Assembly (NCBI GenBank): GCA_029582155.1 | Contig: CM055898.1 | Location: 25,583,339-25,647,338 of the forward strand | Source: Panopea generosa | Lineage: Eukaryota > Mollusca > Bivalvia > Adapedonta > Hiatellidae | DNA length: 64,000 nucleotides | Direction: 5' to 3' | Shown here: piece after piece, positions 1 through 12,276 of the stretch | Layout of the letters: each line of letters starts with the position of its first letter | Numbering within the stretch: position 1 is the stretch's first letter | The notes under the pieces: model-generated | Databases searched by the model: none | What the model saw: only the letters and a program-made list of their open reading frames with translations | What the model was told of the DNA's origin: nothing | Position numbers and translations under genes: made by a program

Positions 1-1849
1 GACAGAATACGCATTATAATAAATAATTGCTTAGCAGATTCGAAGACTACATCATTGAAATCACGTGATTCTCACCTGTTTGCATAAGTGTATACACTAA
101 TTTAGTCGGGGACCGAACAAATGATCGCGTGTGTTTGATACAGGGTTACTTTCATTTGACCGCATCTGCCGTTGTAATCCAGATCCGGTAGTGACTTCTT
201 TTATTGTATATATTTATATTCAATGGCGCACATGTTGCATGCAAACATTTACAATACAATATCCTATATTCACTCAGTTCACATGTACGTGAAATCATGA
301 GGTCATGCTAAGTTGTAAAGTGTTAAGGTTCATATAAGGTGATTAGTAACATATACAGAATATATTTCAAAGATATTTCAAATTCATAACCCAGGAAAAG
401 GAACAACATTTATCAGTTTCTGAGGGAGAGTTTCTCGATTTACATGGTTACATTCAATATTTTTGGCATGTAACATTTGACATTATACGCAAATTACGTC
501 AGAATTACTTTTTGAATAAGTGCTCTCATAAACTTAATAAAATATTAATTAAAAGCGATTACTTTCGAGTTAACCTGACATTAAATATATTGTATACTGT
601 ACGTGATAGGGAATTTTGATAAATAATTTATGATAAAGCAATTAGTAGAATGTTAACGTAAGTGTAACACTCCATGCTGAGCGGAAGAAACACTGTTACA
701 TTTGATATATAAAAAAAACGTAAATGCCAAGCAAAATCAAACAGACGTAGCCGACCAAACCAACGTTATATCATTCTATCATTTCTTTTCCGAGATTTAA
801 TTTTAGGTTTTAGCTCACGTTGGTTGTTTCTTAATCGGGTTAACACTGTAGTATTTCTAACCGATAAGTTATACAGATATTTGAAATCTGATATCAAACA
901 GTACAAATCTGCACAAATAGTAAGTTTCTGCATTTGTTATATAGTGTTCATTGTGTGTTGTTTTTTTTAAAAGCCCACTGCAAATCCGTTAATTGAAATA
1001 ACAAAAAAAATGTTGTAATATACTCTTTGTGTTTTATGTTTAAAAGCCCACTTAAATTTGTTAATGACGACAATTGCTCTAACCAAATTGACACATTTTG
1101 TAGTAAATATTTATTGAAGAATTTCAATGTGTAAAGTTTTATGAGATAAAAATCGTTCACTAAATTGAACAAAGACAAATACATAGACTTAGTTTATTCA
1201 GTAATATAGGCCACTGGCCCAATATACAATAAACATAATACATTTTGTAAACAAACATTGGAGCGACAACAAAGTAGAATGGAATAAACAAATTGAAAGC
1301 ATAAATTAACTTTAAATAAGTATGCATGTGTTAGGTTACACTATAGAGTCATTACTATGTATATGACGCCACTTAATAAAAACGTATTTTAAAATAATTT
1401 ATGGGAAAAAGTAAAAAATACATTATCAAACCTGAAAATAGCTGTACCAAAATGATGACTCCCGACACAACATTAAAATAACGTCAATTTTCCTCAGACT
1501 TACAGTTGTTTAATACAATATATAGATATTCTATACATACTTCAAGTAATATCAAAACCTAATTAAAATACTAACGGTAGATTATTCCAAATGCATTTTT
1601 GTGAAAAATAAAATTAATTTAGTGTTCGAGCTCATGACAATTATAAAATAATAAAATGAAATTCTGGCCTCTTGCTTTTTCTACGTGTTTTTAATTGCAC
1701 TGGCTGGGTCAAGGGCGGGACGGAACGGGGCAGGGGTCTAAACCAACTTCCCTAGGATTACTAGAAACATTGCTAAATGAGAGCATTTTCAGTCAAAAGA
1801 TTTCATGTGTAAATTCCATGTGTGCTAATTACATTTCACATTGCTGCAG
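1..1849. other. Non-coding stretch, probably rapsyn intron
   Basis: I see no exon or RNA gene here. The sequence is AT-rich, and the only local structure is a short imperfect duplication around 970-1065 (two copies of AAAAGCCCACT followed by similar text). Because 1850 opens directly with an internal rapsyn exon, this stretch is most simply the intron upstream of it. The earlier rapsyn exons are not in the window. Confidence 0.55.
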
Positions 1850-1948
1850 GAGGCCATGAAACAGGCGCTAACACACGGAGACAGGATGGTGCAGGCCAAG
1901 TGCCTCCTTAACTTCGCCGAGATTCACCGACAGCGGGAGAATGTCCAG
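1850..1948 (+). CDS. RAPSN: Rapsyn exon, TPR segment (33 codons)
   Basis: The acceptor is TTGCTGCAG and the donor GTAAAT, and the exon is phase 0 at both ends. It encodes EAMKQALTHGDRMVQAKCLL followed by NFAEIHRQRENVQ, matching the vertebrate rapsyn TPR segment that reads ALQHGD...CFADIHRSRGD. No stop occurs in this frame. Confidence 0.92.
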
Positions 1949-4900
1949 GTAAATAAACAGTCTTTTGTTCTGGGCCGTTGTTTCAACCAAAGGGTTTCTG
2001 GATTTTGTGAGTACATTTAATGGAGTAAAACATAAAATAAATTGCATATCAATATATCAAAATACTAGCTTTAGTGGTAAAAAAATATATTTTTCAAAAC
2101 TGGATATTAAGTACTATTTAAAATATCACAAAAATATGATTTAATTATGCATATTTCGATTAAATATTTAGGTGGTTCAGAATTTTGATATTTTGGAAGT
2201 ACATATTAAAATTTGAGACCATTTTGACTATAGTTGTACACGATTAATATGCACAATACCTTATGTGATATGTGTTAATATGGCACTAACATATGTTGAA
2301 CCCAAACTAAGACGTTAGATAATATGTGTTAAATGCTTACATATACTATATGCAAAAATATATAAAGTTATATCTTATCACTATATATAGGTGATGCAAT
2401 ATTAGATTGATTGATTGACTGATTAAATAGTAAGCGTCATATTATGCCATCGAAGGCTAACAGACGATTATTTAATCTAGCCACTATTTCCTGTGATTCT
2501 TGAAGATTAATCAGTACTCGAGCACACTATGCAAGTAACTGAAACATTTCCCAATGGAACCAGTGGTGAGAGAAGAATGCTTATGAGACGCAATGTCGTA
2601 TATCAACCGTCACGGAGATTGTGGCCGGGTGGGAATTCGAACTGACGACCCCTGAATTGATAGTCAGACGCGCTAACGACTGAGCTAATCGAACCCGGTA
2701 TACAATATTAGAATACAGCTACGTTCGATCTTAATAACTGGGAATTACCTCGTATTATGATCCATAACGTTCTGAAGAACTATATATACGAGGCAGAATT
2801 TACATTCAAATAAATCGAATGTTTTGGTGCTTCCTTATTTCTTTACTAAAACAATTACGTGTAGAACAGTAATACAAGGCGGCATTACCGTCATACCCAT
2901 ATTTACCCCATCCCCTTCTAAAAGTTTTATGGCGAAATATTTATAGTGTGTCTTTTTAAATTGATATAAGTTACATCCCGCTTGCATTTATTTTCTGGAT
3001 ACACCCTTGTTAATAGAACGTAAAATAATTCAATTTGGAGGATTCAAACACGAACCAAATTCAATTAACAAGACTATTAGGTACTGCACCGAATGCTGAC
3101 TTGCTGTTTATTGCATGTGTTTGTATTGACATTTCCAGAGAGCGTATCCCAGGTACCAGTCCGCCTACGCCATAGCCAAAGAAACTGGGGACAAGAAATG
3201 CCAGCTGGATGTTCTAGCCGGAATGTCACTGTGTGCATTTGAAGGGCAGGATTTAGAACAGGTCACTTTAGCTCATTAAAAATAACTTTGTTCTCCTAGA
3301 TTTTGTGTAAAATGCATATTTCTAAATGTACAGTTAGTTTACATGAATCTACATTTAAAAAAATGGTATGTTTTCTTCTATCTGACTACAATTCTATAAG
3401 AATTTGAATGAATAATAAATAGGAAAAATAAAATATATTGAGCGAACTCAACAATAAAGTTTTTCTTTTTTTTTTTGAGGTTGGTATTTCTATGAATGAA
3501 AAGCCTTAAAAATGTGTTCTTTCTCTATATATAATAAGAAAAAGCAATGGGACCTTTATACATTGAATTATACACGAATTCTGGCTAACAACTGTTTTTT
3601 TTGGAACCTAATATTTACCACAACATATATGTTGCTTTTTCCTGGGCCGCATTAAGAATAATTTAATGAACAAACGTGTACAATGGAGTAGATCATAGTT
3701 TTTTTTTTATATTTTGATGATAAACTTGCGATTGTTTATGCATGACAATTATTAAATATATTCAACTCAGTTGCTTATGACGTATCTCTGGATAATGGTT
3801 TCATTTTCATTATGATTTTCATTATTATCATACATAATGTTTAATATATTTTAATGTTTTTATTGTTATATCATTTTATTTCATGCTTTTTATGGCATAA
3901 TACAGATAATTTAGTGAATTATTTTCGATAATTTCACTGATTAAAACAGTGAAATTACAAAAAACGATAATCTCACTATTTCCAAAAGTCTGAAAACCAA
4001 AACACTGACACCAACATTATGGAAAACGACGCTCAGGAGTATACAACAACATCTGAACCAGCATTTTATCTCATATTACAGTCAAACCTGTCTTAAGCAG
4101 CAAGTTAAGGGAAATAGTAATTGTGGCTTTTTAAGACAGGTTGTTGCTTAATACAGGATAATCAACTCTGAAAGCATATAAATGGGAAACAGAAAATATG
4201 GTTACCTAAGACAGGTGTCTGCTTAACAGAGGTGATCGCTTACATAGGTTTTACTGTATGTGATCTGTAGCTGTATTGACAATGATTGACTACTTTCCAG
4301 GTCCTCATCACATTCTGTTGGCAACACATAATGTTATATCCGACCTTTATGTTATCTCACTATTTTTTCAGGCGGTAGAGTTGAACGAAAAAGCTTTAAA
4401 GCTATCTCAGGAAATAGGATCTAAGGTAATCTCTCTGATATATAAACAGCACGTCTAATTGTGTTTTAGTTTTAATTACATTTGAATAGTTTTGGCATTA
4501 TTTCATGACATATTTGACTTTGAACAAAGCTTCACTGCAACAAATGTAACTGTGTTAAAACCTATAACATCGTTCACTATTTGTTGTATCAAATGTGAAT
4601 TCATCAAGTTTAAACGATTATTAATTAAAGAAAGGAATAGAACACTCTGTTCTGTTGTTATCAGAAAAAAATATCACATTATTTGCGGAAGAGTGATGTT
4701 AGTTGCCTCCGTTCATTAAGTGTATACAACCCATTGCTGATGTTTATAAAGTGTATACAACACATTGTTGATGTTTATTAAGTGTATACAACACATTATC
4801 GATGTTCATTTAGTGTATACAAACCATTGTCGATGTTCATTAAGTGTATACCCATTGTCGACGTTTATTAAGTGTATACAAGCCATTGTCGATGTTCATT

Positions 4901-7900
4901 AAGGGTATACAGCCGATTGTCGATGTTTATTAAGTGTATACAGTCCATTGTCGTATACAGCCCATTGTCGATGTTCATTAAGTGTATACAGCCCATTGTC
5001 GATGTTCATTAAGTGTATACAGCCCATTGTCGTATACAGCCCATTGTCGATGTTTATTAAGTGTATACAGCCGATTGTCGATGTTTATTAAGTGTATACA
5101 ACACATTATCGATGTTCATTTAGTGTATACAAACCATTGTCGATGTTCATTAAGTGTATACCGATTGTCGACGTTTATTAAGTGAATACAACCCATTGTC
5201 GATGTCCATTAAGTGTATACAACCCAGTGTCGATGTTCATTAAGTGTATACAGTCCATTGTCGTATACAGCCCATTGTCGATGTTCATTAAGTGTATACA
5301 GCCCATTGTCGATGTTAATTAAGTGTTTACAACCCATTGTCGATGATCAATAAGTGTATACCCATTGTCGACGTTAATTAAGTGTATACAACCCATTGTT
5401 GACGTTTATTAAATTGTCGATGTTCGTAAGTGTATACAACCCATTGTCGATGTCTATTAAGTGTATTCAGCCCATTGTCGACGTTTACAAAGTGTATACA
5501 ACCCATTGATGTCGTTTATTAAGTGTATACAGCCCATTATCACTGTTTGTTAAGTGTATACAACACATTGTCGATGTTTATTAAGTATATACAGCCCATT
5601 GTCGATGTTTGTTAAGTGTATACAACACATTGTCGATGTTTATTCAGAGTATACAACCCAGTGTCGATGTATATATAGTGTATACAACCCAGTGTCGATG
5701 TTTATTTAGTGTACACAACCCATTTTCGACGTTTATTAAGTGTATACAGCACATTGTCGATGTTTATTAAGTATATACAGCCCATTGTGAATGTTTGTTA
5801 AGTGTATACAACACATTGTCGATGTTTATTAAATGTATACAGCACATTGTCGATGCTTATTAAGTGTATACAGCCCATTGTCGATGTTTGTTAAGTTTAT
5901 ACAGCTCATTGTCGATGTTTGTTAAGTGTATACAACACATTGTCGATGTATGTTAAGTGTATACAACACATTGTCGATGTTTATTAAGTATATACAGCCC
6001 ATTGCCGATGTTTGTTAAGTGTATACAGCCCATTGTCGATGTATGTTAAGTGTATACAACACATTGTCGATGTTTATGAAGTATATACAGCCGATTGTCG
6101 ATGTTTGTTAAGTGTATACAACACATTGTCGATGTTTGTTAAGTGTATACAACACATTGTCGATGTTTGTTAAGTGTAAACAACACATTGTCGACGTTTA
6201 TTAAGTGTATACAGCACATTGTCGATGTTTATTAAGTGTATACAGCCCATTGTCGATGTTTGTTAAGTGTATACAACACATTGTCGATGTTTATTAAGTG
6301 TATACAGCCCATTGTCGATGTATGTTAAGTGTATACATCACATTGTCGATGTTTATGAAGTATATACAGCCGATTGTCGATGTTTGTTAAGTGTATACAA
6401 CACATTGTCGATGTTTGTTAAGTGTATACAACACATTGTCGATGTTTGTTAAGTGTAAACAACACATTGTCGACGTTTATTAAGTGTATACAGCACATTG
6501 TCGATGTTTATTAAGTGTATACAGCCCATTGTCGATGTTTGTTAAGTGTATACAACACATTGTCGATGTTTATTAAGTACATACAGCCCATTGTCGATGT
6601 ATGTTAAGTGTATACAACACATTGTCGATATTTATTCAGTATAAACAGCCCATTGTCGATGTTTACTAAGTGTATACAACACATTGTCGATGTTTGTTAA
6701 GTGTATACAACACATTGTCGATGTTTATTAAGTGTATACAGCCCATTGTCGATGTTTATTAAGTGTATACAGCCCATTGTCGATGTTTGTTAAGTGTATA
6801 CAGCCCATTGTCGATGTTTGTTAAGTGTATACAACACATTGTCGATGTTTATTCAGAGTATACAACCCAGTGTCGATGTATATATAGTGTATACAACCCA
6901 GTGTCGATGTTTATTTAGTGTATACAACCCATTTTCGACGTTTATTAAGTGTATACAGCACATTGTCGATGTTTATTAAGTATATACAGCCCATTGTGAA
7001 TGTTTGTTAAGTGTATACAACACATTGTCGATGTTTATTAAATGTATACAGCACATTGTCGATGCTTATTAAGTGTATACAGCCCAATGTCGATGTTTGT
7101 TAAGTTTATACAGCCCATTGTCGATGTTTGTTAAGTGTATACAACACATTGTCGATGTATGTTAAGTGTATACAACACATTGTCGATGTTTATTAAGTAT
7201 ATACAGCCCATTGTCGATGTTTGTTAAGTGTATACAACACATTGTCGATGTTTATTAAGTGTATACAGCCCATTGTCGATGTATGTTAAGTGTATACAAC
7301 ACATTGTCGATGTTTATGAAGTATATACAGCCCATTGTCGATGTTTGTTAAGTGTATACAACACATTGTCGATGTTTGTTAAGTGTATACAACACATTGT
7401 CGATGTTTGTTAAGTGTATACAACACATTGTCGACGTTTATTAAGTGTATACAGCACATTGTCGATGTTTATTAAGTGTATACAGCCCATTGTCGATGTT
7501 TGTTAAGTGTATACAACACATTGTCGATGTTTATTAAGTACATACAGCCCATTGTCGATGTATGTTAAGTGTATACAACACATTGTCGATGTTTATTAAG
7601 TATAATCAGCCCATTGTCGATGTTTGTTAAGTGTATACAACACATTGTCGATGTTTATTAAGTACATACAGCCCATTGTCGATGTATGTTAAGTGTATAC
7701 AACACATTGTCGATATTTATTCAGTATAAACAGCCCATTGTCGATGTTTACTAAGTGTATACAACACATTGTCGATGTTTGTTAAGTGTATACAACACAT
7801 TGTCGATGTTTATTAAGTGTATACAGCCCATTGTCGATGTTTATTAAGTGTATACAGCCCATTGTCGATGTTTGTTAAGTGTATACAGCCCATTGTCGAT

Positions 7901-10900
7901 GTTTGTTAAGTGTATACAACACATTGTCGATGTTTATTCAGAGTATACAACCCAGTGTCGATGTATATATAGTGTATACAACCCAGTGTCGATGTTTATT
8001 TAGTGTATACAACCCATTTTCGACGTTTATTAAGTGTATACAGCACATTGTCGATGTTTATTAAGTATATACAGCCCATTGTGAATGTTTGTTAAGTGTA
8101 TACAACACATTGTCGATGTTTATTAAATGTATACAGCACATTGTCGATGCTTATTAAGTGTATACAGCCCAATGTCGATGTTTGTTAAGTTTATACAGCC
8201 CATTGTCGATGTTTGTTAAGTGTATACAACACATTGTCGATGTATGTTAAGTGTATACAACACATTGTCGATGTTTATTAAGTATATACAGCCCATTGTC
8301 GATGTTTGTTAAGTGTATACAACACATTGTCGATGTTTATTAAGTGTATACAGCCCATTGTCGATGTATGTTAAGTGTATACAACACATTGTCGATGTTT
8401 ATGAAGTATATACAGCCCATTGTCGATGTTTGTTAAGTGTATACAACACATTGTCGATGTTTGTTAAGTGTATACAACACATTGTCGATGTTTGTTAAGT
8501 GTATACAACACATTGTCGACGTTTATTAAGTGTATACAGCACATTGTCGATGTTTATTAAGTGTATACAGCCCATTGTCGATGTTTGTTAAGTGTATACA
8601 ACACATTGTCGATGTTTATTAAGTACATACAGCCCATTGTCGATGTATGTTAAGTGTATACAACACATTGTCGATGTTTATTAAGTATAATCAGCCCATT
8701 GTCGATGTTTGTTAAGTGTATACAACACATTGTCGATGTTTGTTAAGTGTATACAACACATTGTCGATGTTTATTAAGTGTATACAGCCCATTGTCGATG
8801 TTTATTAAGTGTATACAGCCCATTGTCGATGTTTGTTAAGTGTATACAGCCCATTGTCGATGTATGTTAAGTGTATACAACACATTGTCGATGTTTATTA
8901 AGTATATACAGCCCATTGTCGATGTTTGTTTTGTGTATACAGCCCATTGTCGATGTATGTTAAGTGTATACAACACATTGTCGACGTTTATTAAGTATAT
9001 ACAGCCCATTGTCGATGTTTGTTAAGTGTATACAGCCCATTGTCGATGTATGCTTAATGTATACAACACATTGTCGACGTTTATTAAGTATATACAGCCC
9101 ATTGTCGATGTTTGTTAAGTGTATACAACACATTGTCGATGTATGTTAAGTGTATACAACACATTGTCGATGTTTATTATGTATATACAGCCCATTGTCG
9201 ATGTTTGTTAAGTGTATACAACACATTTTCGACGTTTATTAAGTGTATACAGACCATTGTCGACGTTTGTTAAGTGTATACAGCCCATTGTCGACGTATG
9301 TTAAGTGTATACAACACATTGTCGACGTTTATTAAGTGTATACAGCCCATTGTCGACGTTTGTTTAGAGCCAATTGTCGACGTTTGTTTAGTGTATACAG
9401 CCTATGTCGATTTTTAGCCGGGCTTCATCCCAAAGACATAGCTCTATTTATGTGGGCGGAATGAGGCTTTGTAATCTTAATGACCGTCAAAATGTTTATA
9501 CGCGAAAAGGACAATTTATATTCGTCGAAATTTGTTCATGTATTTTTGTATATGAAACAAAGCCAACAATAAACATATAATGTAAACATACGAAGCCCCG
9601 TTTGGACCATCGTTGCATATTTATTAAACTAAGAAATCAACGAAACAACAGAACTAAGATTGTGAAAATTTGAAACAACGAAACACCGGTGGTGAAAAGT
9701 CGAAACTGCGATCATGGTGTCTTAAAATAAAAAATATGCCGCGATAGCCCAAACAGATCAAACGGGACATCGTATAGACAATGTACTTTCTGAGTTTTAA
9801 AAATGCTGCATACAGTAAACCAATCGACACAGTTACATCAATTATATCAGCAAGGCGCATGAATATTTGTCAAAGCCAAATTTGTTACCATTCAAAGGCG
9901 ATGACCCCCGTTGGTATTTCTTCTGTATGTATGCATTAATTTTTTTTTTCAATATGGTCTAACGCCATTTTCGATACATATCAGATTATATATGACATAT
10001 CAAGTGGAAGAAGACCTCAGAATGAATCTGAGTAGAACCGCCATCCTTACATAAATAACTGGCAAAGTTCTCAGATAAAGTGTTTGGAGCGAGCGGGACT
10101 CGAACCTACGGCATTAGCGGTGAGATGTAAGTGACAGACCACTTGATGATGGAGGACCCATGTACTAATAATGTCTGTAATATATGTATCTTTATACTTC
10201 TATGGTGATTATCTTTAAACACTATGTCTCTAGCTGAACTTATATTGTAATATTTTTTAGTAAATTCGATCGCAATTTGATTAAACACATAAATTTCTTT
10301 CTGACAGTTTGACACATTGCAATGCCGTAGACGTTTGTGTGATATATACATGTTCCTCGACACGCCTGATTTGTCACAGATTCAAGGGTTCCACGTGCAG
10401 CAACTTTTGCACGAGCTACAACTATATTGTGGCGTGTGTACGGAGGTCATGGGAGAAAAGGAGGAGAAGATTCGACCTTTACCGTGCTACCATATTATTC
10501 ATGAAAGGTAAGGGACTACACATATTGTTTATAGAATTTTGTAGAAAAGTGTGCCCTTAAACAGCTACGATATAAATTAGTGATGACGTAGATATATTCT
10601 TCCGTGGCCTGATGGCCAAGGCGACCGGCTTGGAAGCGGGGGGTCGAAGTTTCAAATACCGGTGAAATTTTGGTTTTATTTGTCTGATGCGGTCGTTTGC
10701 TCACCCAGCGGCTAGTTAAATTGAGGGGTACCGAATATCTAACAGCCCGACGTCTGGAGATGGTAGCTTAAGGGAAGTAACTGAGTACAGCATAAAGGTG
10801 TCGCATAAGCCGATTGTGGCTGGCCCTTACAATTAACATACATTTTTATAATGCACGAGGTCACTCTATTCATTATCATGAACTTCCGGGGCTATAAAAC

Positions 10901-11814
10901 TCTCTATCTACTTGACCCGTTTTTACTGTCTGTATTCAAACTATCTAGTCAATCTGCATTCTGTTTCTGTCGATGAAATGTGTGTAATTACGTGCAAACA
11001 TGCCGATAGAACCACTATTATCTCGTTTTGATGCAGAAATAGTGGTGTCGGCGCAGAAGTAATACAATTTGTGCAGGAGTAGTTTTATAAAAATAAAAAA
11101 GTAACAAGCTAGTGCCCATCTTATTTGTAAAAGTTAAGTTTTCAATCAAAAGATAAGTTGTTCCAATGCGGCAGTCCTTTTTTCCATATTAAGATATATA
11201 TGAATTGTCTTCATAAGCATATACATACAAACGCTGTGTACACAGAAACACATACTCGTGCATTGTTTCAATTCGAAAAAGAGATGACCATATATTTAAA
11301 ACTGTATTTTCAATAAACAAATTAACTAATTAAAAGCCATGTTTTCTTTTCAAAACTTGCCTATTTACTAAAATCAAAGTAATATTTTAGCATAATATGA
11401 TATATAATGCAGATTTCATGTTAATACAAGTTTAATGTTTACACTTAAAATATGTAAGCAGGCGATGTGCAATTTGTGTATTTATGGAAGGGCTCTTCAC
11501 AATTTAAAATTGCGGAGGAGTCGTAAATTAAACTATTCAGCTGTAATAAAACTCGGCTCCACTGTTCTGTACAATAGAGCTAATTGTGTAGATGTGGAAC
11601 AATAATTTATATATTGATAATTATGTGTTCCGAATATGATACTTCTTCTACTACAGCTGCCATTGCTAATTTTACTATAATTTGCTACTGATGACAGTGT
11701 TACTGCTGATACTTCTACTGCTAATAATCATACTAAAAAGGATAGTTGTAACAAAAGTAAGAATGATAGAAACAATAATAACAATGGCGATAAATACTGG
11801 TTATTATATTACTT

Positions 11815-11863
<49 letters not shown>

Positions 11864-12049
11864 AACTACCATCGCTGCTACTACTACTACTGTTACTACT
11901 ACCACAATAACAAAAACTACTACTATTACAACTGCTACTACTACTACTAGTACTACTTTTACTACCACCACCATCACTTCTACTTCTACTAGTACGTATA
12001 CCCCACTTCAACAATTTCTACTACGACGACTACTACTACTACTACTACA

Positions 12050-12088
<39 letters not shown>

Positions 12089-12232
12089 GCTTCTACTACC
12101 ACCGCTACCGCTACCACTACCACTACCACTACCACTACCACCACCACAACCATAGCCACTACCACTACTAACACTACCACTACTTCTACCACTACTAATA
12201 CCACTACTACTGAGTGACTACTACTACTACTT

Positions 12233-12276
<44 letters not shown>

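Noticed and set aside
4982..9149. Repeated 61-67-codon frames (MYTAHCRCLLSVYN-like) as Cys-rich peptides
   Set aside because: They are translations of the 31-bp minisatellite, arise in every third unit and have no splice or start context.
4711..9412. CRISPR-like array
   Set aside because: Units are contiguous with no unique spacers, and the genome is eukaryotic.
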